From the NCBI GenBank assembly GCA_003224145.1, contig QHYN01000245.1:1-44750 (forward strand): a stretch of DNA of 44,750 nucleotides, given 5' to 3'. Positions 42,378-44,750 of the stretch are shown piece by piece. A program made the position numbers and the translations under genes. The notes beneath the pieces are model-generated. The model did not search any database and was not told the origin of the DNA. It saw nothing but the letters and a program-made list of their open reading frames with translations. How positions within the stretch are numbered: the stretch's first letter is position 1; every line of letters starts with the position of its first letter. The DNA is from Acidobacteriota bacterium. Lineage in GTDB: Bacteria; Acidobacteriota; Terriglobia; Acidiferrales; UBA7541.

Positions 42378-43412
42378 TTGGCACTGACCAAACAACAAGC
42401 TCTCGACCTGTTGGAGTCCGACGACCTCGTCGGCATCGGCATGGAAGCTCATCAATTGCGCCTGAAGAAGAACGATCCGAGTGTCGCCACTTATCAGATC
42501 GATCGAAATATCAATTACACGAATTTCTGCACGGAGTACTGTTCCTTCTGCGCTTTTTACCGGCCCCTCGGCGCGAAAGACGGTTACATTCTCCCCTTCG
42601 AGACGATTTACCAGAAAATCGACGAGATGCTTGCGCTCGGGGGCACTGGAATTCTGCTGCAGGGCGGACTTCATCCGGATTTGCAGATCGGCTACTACGA
42701 AAATCTACTGCGTTCGTTGAAAGCACGTTATCCACAGGTCCACTTGCACTGCTTTTCCGCGCCGGAAATTCTGTGCATCGCGGAAGTTTCCGAAATCAGC
42801 ATTCGCGAAACCATTCAACGTTTGATGGACGCGGGGCTGCAATCCATTCCCGGCGGCGGCGCAGAAATTTTGGACGACGAAGTTCGCGCCAGAATTGCCC
42901 GCCTCAAGTGCACCAGCGACGAGTGGGAGGAAGTCCACCGTATCGCCCATTCGCTCGGCCTCCGCACCACTGCCACGATGATGTTCGGTTGCGGCGAAGA
43001 ACTGCGCCATCGCGTCAATCACCTCGAACGCGTCCGCAGCATTCAAGAAGAGACTGGGGGCTTCACCGCCTTCATTCCCTGGATGTTCGCTGCGGAAAAT
43101 ACGGCGCTGGGCAAAAAAGTGCAGGAAACCACCGCCGTCGATTATTTGAAGACGCTGGCCGTCAGCCGCCTTTATCTCGACAATATTGATCACATCCAGT
43201 CGAGCTGGCTCACGCCGGGCATCAAAGTCTGCCAGATCGGTTTGCAGTTCGGCGCCGACGATGTGGGAAGCATCCTTATCGAAGAAAACGTGGTCTTCGC
43301 CGCTGGCGTGAAAAACCGCACCAACGAGGCCGAACTACGCCACATCATCTCCGATGCTGGCTTCGTTCCCGCCCAACGCGACACGCTCTATCGCAGCTAT
43401 GTCCTGAAGTAG
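42378..43412 (+). CDS. mqnC: Cyclic dehypoxanthinyl futalosine synthase MqnC
   Basis: A 344-residue radical SAM enzyme that cyclises dehypoxanthine futalosine in menaquinone synthesis. Seen: the CxxxCxxC cluster motif CTEYCSFC (Cys51, Cys55, Cys58), GGTGILLQGGLHPDL, IPGGGAEILDDEVR and the PGIKVCQIGLQFGADDVGS segment typical of MqnC rather than MqnE. Start is TTG 42378 with AAGGAT about six bases upstream. It ends seven bases from the convergent RNase H gene. mqnB, mqnD and mqnE are not in the window. Confidence 0.93.
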   Translation: MALTKQQALDLLESDDLVGIGMEAHQLRLKKNDPSVATYQIDRNINYTNFCTEYCSFCAFYRPLGAKDGYILPFETIYQKIDEMLALGGTGILLQGGLHPDLQIGYYENLLRSLKARYPQVHLHCFSAPEILCIAEVSEISIRETIQRLMDAGLQSIPGGGAEILDDEVRARIARLKCTSDEWEEVHRIAHSLGLRTTATMMFGCGEELRHRVNHLERVRSIQEETGGFTAFIPWMFAAENTALGKKVQETTAVDYLKTLAVSRLYLDNIDHIQSSWLTPGIKVCQIGLQFGADDVGSILIEENVVFAAGVKNRTNEAELRHIISDAGFVPAQRDTLYRSYVLK

Positions 43413-43419
43413 GTTTCCT

Positions 43420-44058
43420 TCAGGGTTTTTGGAGTGGGAAAATCGAAACTTCGACGACCGTGCCATCCGGCAGTTCAACATCTTCAAGAAGATAAAGAAT
43501 ACCGCCGCGGAATCGCGCGCGAATCCGTCGCGGCCCAACATTTGCGGCCGGTTCGGATCGTAAGGCTGGTCGCGCCGCTTTGCCTTCGGTTTCATCCAGC
43601 ACTTCATTGGCGAGAGCGTCGGCCTCGCGGTTCTGTTCGCGATAAACGTGGTCAATGCGGAGGGATTCGAACGACTGTGACATTTTCTTTGCGCGTTCGA
43701 AGAGCGGCTGGAGGTCCGCGCTCTTCACTTTGTACAGGCCGCGCATCTGTTTCACCAGCAACTCGGAGTCGCTCTCCACTCGAACCGCGCGGACGCCGTG
43801 CGACTGCGCGTAGTCCATGGCCGCGATGAGGCCATAGTATTCCGCGACGTTGTTGGTCGCCCGCCCGATGTATTTCTTCAGCCGCGCCACGATTTCGCCG
43901 TGCCCGTCGCGAATGACCACGCCATAGGCCGCAGGACCCGGATTGCCACGCGATCCACCGTCAATGTTTGCGCGATACGCCGCCGCGGCCGGTTTCGGCT
44001 CTGGAGCAGCATCGCCGAAGAGGGTCTTCCCTTTGGCAGTTGGACGGCGGCGCGGCAT
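43420..44058 (-). CDS. RNase HI with DUF104-like C-terminal extension
   Basis: A 212-residue protein. Residues about 28-155 form an RNase H fold with the DEDD acidic residues in context: NIDGGSRGNPGPAAYG (Asp), TNNVAEYYGLIAA (Glu), VESDSELLVKQM (Asp) and READALANE (Asp). It should cut the RNA strand of RNA-DNA hybrids. After a basic linker, residues about 176-208 (IRARFRGGILYLLEDVELPDG, then TVVEVSI) resemble the AF2212-like DUF104 antitoxin fold, which is unusual on an RNase H. ATG 44058 is shared with the upstream gene's stop (TAATG), so the two are coupled. It lies convergent to mqnC. Confidence 0.82.
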   Translation of the reverse strand: MPRRRPTAKGKTLFGDAAPEPKPAAAAYRANIDGGSRGNPGPAAYGVVIRDGHGEIVARLKKYIGRATNNVAEYYGLIAAMDYAQSHGVRAVRVESDSELLVKQMRGLYKVKSADLQPLFERAKKMSQSFESLRIDHVYREQNREADALANEVLDETEGKAARPALRSEPAANVGPRRIRARFRGGILYLLEDVELPDGTVVEVSIFPLQKP

Positions 44059-44750
44059 TAGGAATTTGTGGATGCAGAAGAAGCGGCATTCGCGGAGCCA
44101 TTGGGGGAATTGGCGAATGGAATCGGTTCCAGTGTGTACAGAATGAGGCCGCAGCTCTCGCAGCGATAGACTTCTTCGTTCGTTTCCGTACGCAGTTGCT
44201 GCAAGATGTGCGGCAGGACGCGCATGCCGCAGCCGCGGCACTGGTCGTCGCGGACCTGGGCCATGGCGGTGCCGTTATGGCGCTTGGCGATGCGCGAGTA
44301 AAGCTCACGCAACTCCTCCGGCACTGGTGCGATAATCTTTTCATGCTCGGCGACTGCGGTTTCGAGCTGTTTCTTTATTTTTCCAGCTTGCGCTTCGATC
44401 GTCTTTCGTTCTGCTGCGAGGCCCTGTTCCGCCTCCTTCAGCCGCGATTCGACGAGGTTCACGCGGCGTTCCGCTTCTTCGGCCTTCATCATGACTTCCA
44501 ATTGACGGTCTTCCGCTTTCGCGACTTGGGCTTCGGCATTGGCAATTTCATGCTGGAGAGCGCGGTACGCTTCGTTGGTTTTGACTGCGCCGCTCTGGTC
44601 GCGGTATTTTCGTGCGCGGTCCTTCCACTCCTGGCCTTCGAATTCAAACTTCTTGCGTTCGGCGTTGATCTGCGCGAGCGCTTCTTTTCCGGCGGCAATT
44701 TCCGCGCGTGCGCTGCTTAGCTTCGCATCCGCGCCCCGGAGGCGCTTCGG
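44058..44750 (-). CDS. C4 zinc-ribbon coiled-coil protein, partial (5' end outside window)
   Basis: The frame is open to the window edge, so the start is missing; 230 residues are seen. The visible part begins in a long charged coiled coil (ALAQINAERKKFEFEGQEWK, then DRARKYRDQSGAVKTNEAYR and ALQHEI) and ends in a C4 zinc ribbon (CRGCG ... CESCG). This matches the PF02591-type family (CdsZ and relatives) whose members have a coiled coil plus C-terminal zinc ribbon. Function is poorly known. It is translationally coupled to the RNase H gene through the TAATG overlap, so a shared nucleic-acid role is possible. A TTG at 44501 is only an internal codon. Confidence 0.8.
   Translation of the reverse strand, partial: PKRLRGADAKLSSARAEIAAGKEALAQINAERKKFEFEGQEWKDRARKYRDQSGAVKTNEAYRALQHEIANAEAQVAKAEDRQLEVMMKAEEAERRVNLVESRLKEAEQGLAAERKTIEAQAGKIKKQLETAVAEHEKIIAPVPEELRELYSRIAKRHNGTAMAQVRDDQCRGCGMRVLPHILQQLRTETNEEVYRCESCGLILYTLEPIPFANSPNGSANAASSASTNS

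Overview
The window looks like a chromosomal segment of an uncultured or little-studied Acidobacteriota-type bacterium. This is inferred, not proven. LptD, a TonB-dependent receptor with an N-terminal carboxypeptidase-like domain and several predicted outer-membrane or secreted proteins mark it as a diderm. MqnA and MqnC point to menaquinone synthesis by the futalosine route. A PD40-propeller amidohydrolase and a large BNR/sortilin-type protein sit side by side, as is common in that phylum. The DNA is GC-rich, so long antisense open frames are common and were ignored. No rRNA, tRNA, CRISPR array, prophage or classical IS element was seen.

Layout. 1-10.2 kb: a flavin oxidoreductase, then nucleotide-sugar genes in mixed orientation (UDP-glucose dehydrogenase, UDP-glucuronate decarboxylase, a WecC/WbpA-type dehydrogenase, a GalE/WbpP-type epimerase) with a YdcF-like envelope protein, a CpsB/CapC-type tyrosine phosphatase and a split TauE/SafE exporter. 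They could feed exopolysaccharide or LPS synthesis, although no glycosyltransferase is present. Between a DUF3108-like protein and the epimerase lies a small GIY-YIG nuclease gene, frameshifted and bracketed by perfect 17-bp inverted repeats: a candidate micro mobile element. 10.2-10.6 kb: a structured intergenic region with a near-consensus extended -10 promoter and a terminator hairpin about 30 bases downstream of the promoter, so a candidate small RNA locus. 10.6-17.6 kb: the two large secreted proteins. 17.8-22.8 kb: lptD, an amidase, a frameshifted small gene and a PhnB-like VOC protein. 22.9-25.6 kb (minus): a lipid-type operon of CDP-alcohol phosphotransferase, HAD phosphatase and PAP2 phosphatase. 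The HAD gene carries an apparent in-frame palindromic insertion.

26-29.1 kb: CcdA plus a membrane-tethered TlpA/ResA-like thioredoxin (a disulfide relay), a Gly/His-rich secreted protein with a strong terminator, and a predicted outer-membrane barrel. 29.2-34.4 kb (minus): dprA, topA and a XerC/D recombinase, an order resembling the widespread dprA-topA-xerC neighbourhood. 34.5-41.2 kb (minus): the TonB-dependent receptor, a three-part fusion (APH-type kinase, M23 peptidase-like domain, class III aminotransferase or phospho-lyase) and a DUF4097-type adhesin-like repeat protein. 41.4-43.4 kb: mqnA and mqnC. 43.4-44.75 kb (minus): an RNase HI with a DUF104-like C-terminal extension, coupled to a C4 zinc-ribbon coiled-coil protein that runs off the window.

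The best candidates for something undescribed are the TIR-flanked GIY-YIG micro-element (8855-9179), the in-frame palindromic insertion in the HAD gene (about 24545-24660), the promoter-terminator RNA locus (10236-10500), the RNase H/DUF104-like fusion and the trifunctional kinase-peptidase-aminotransferase.
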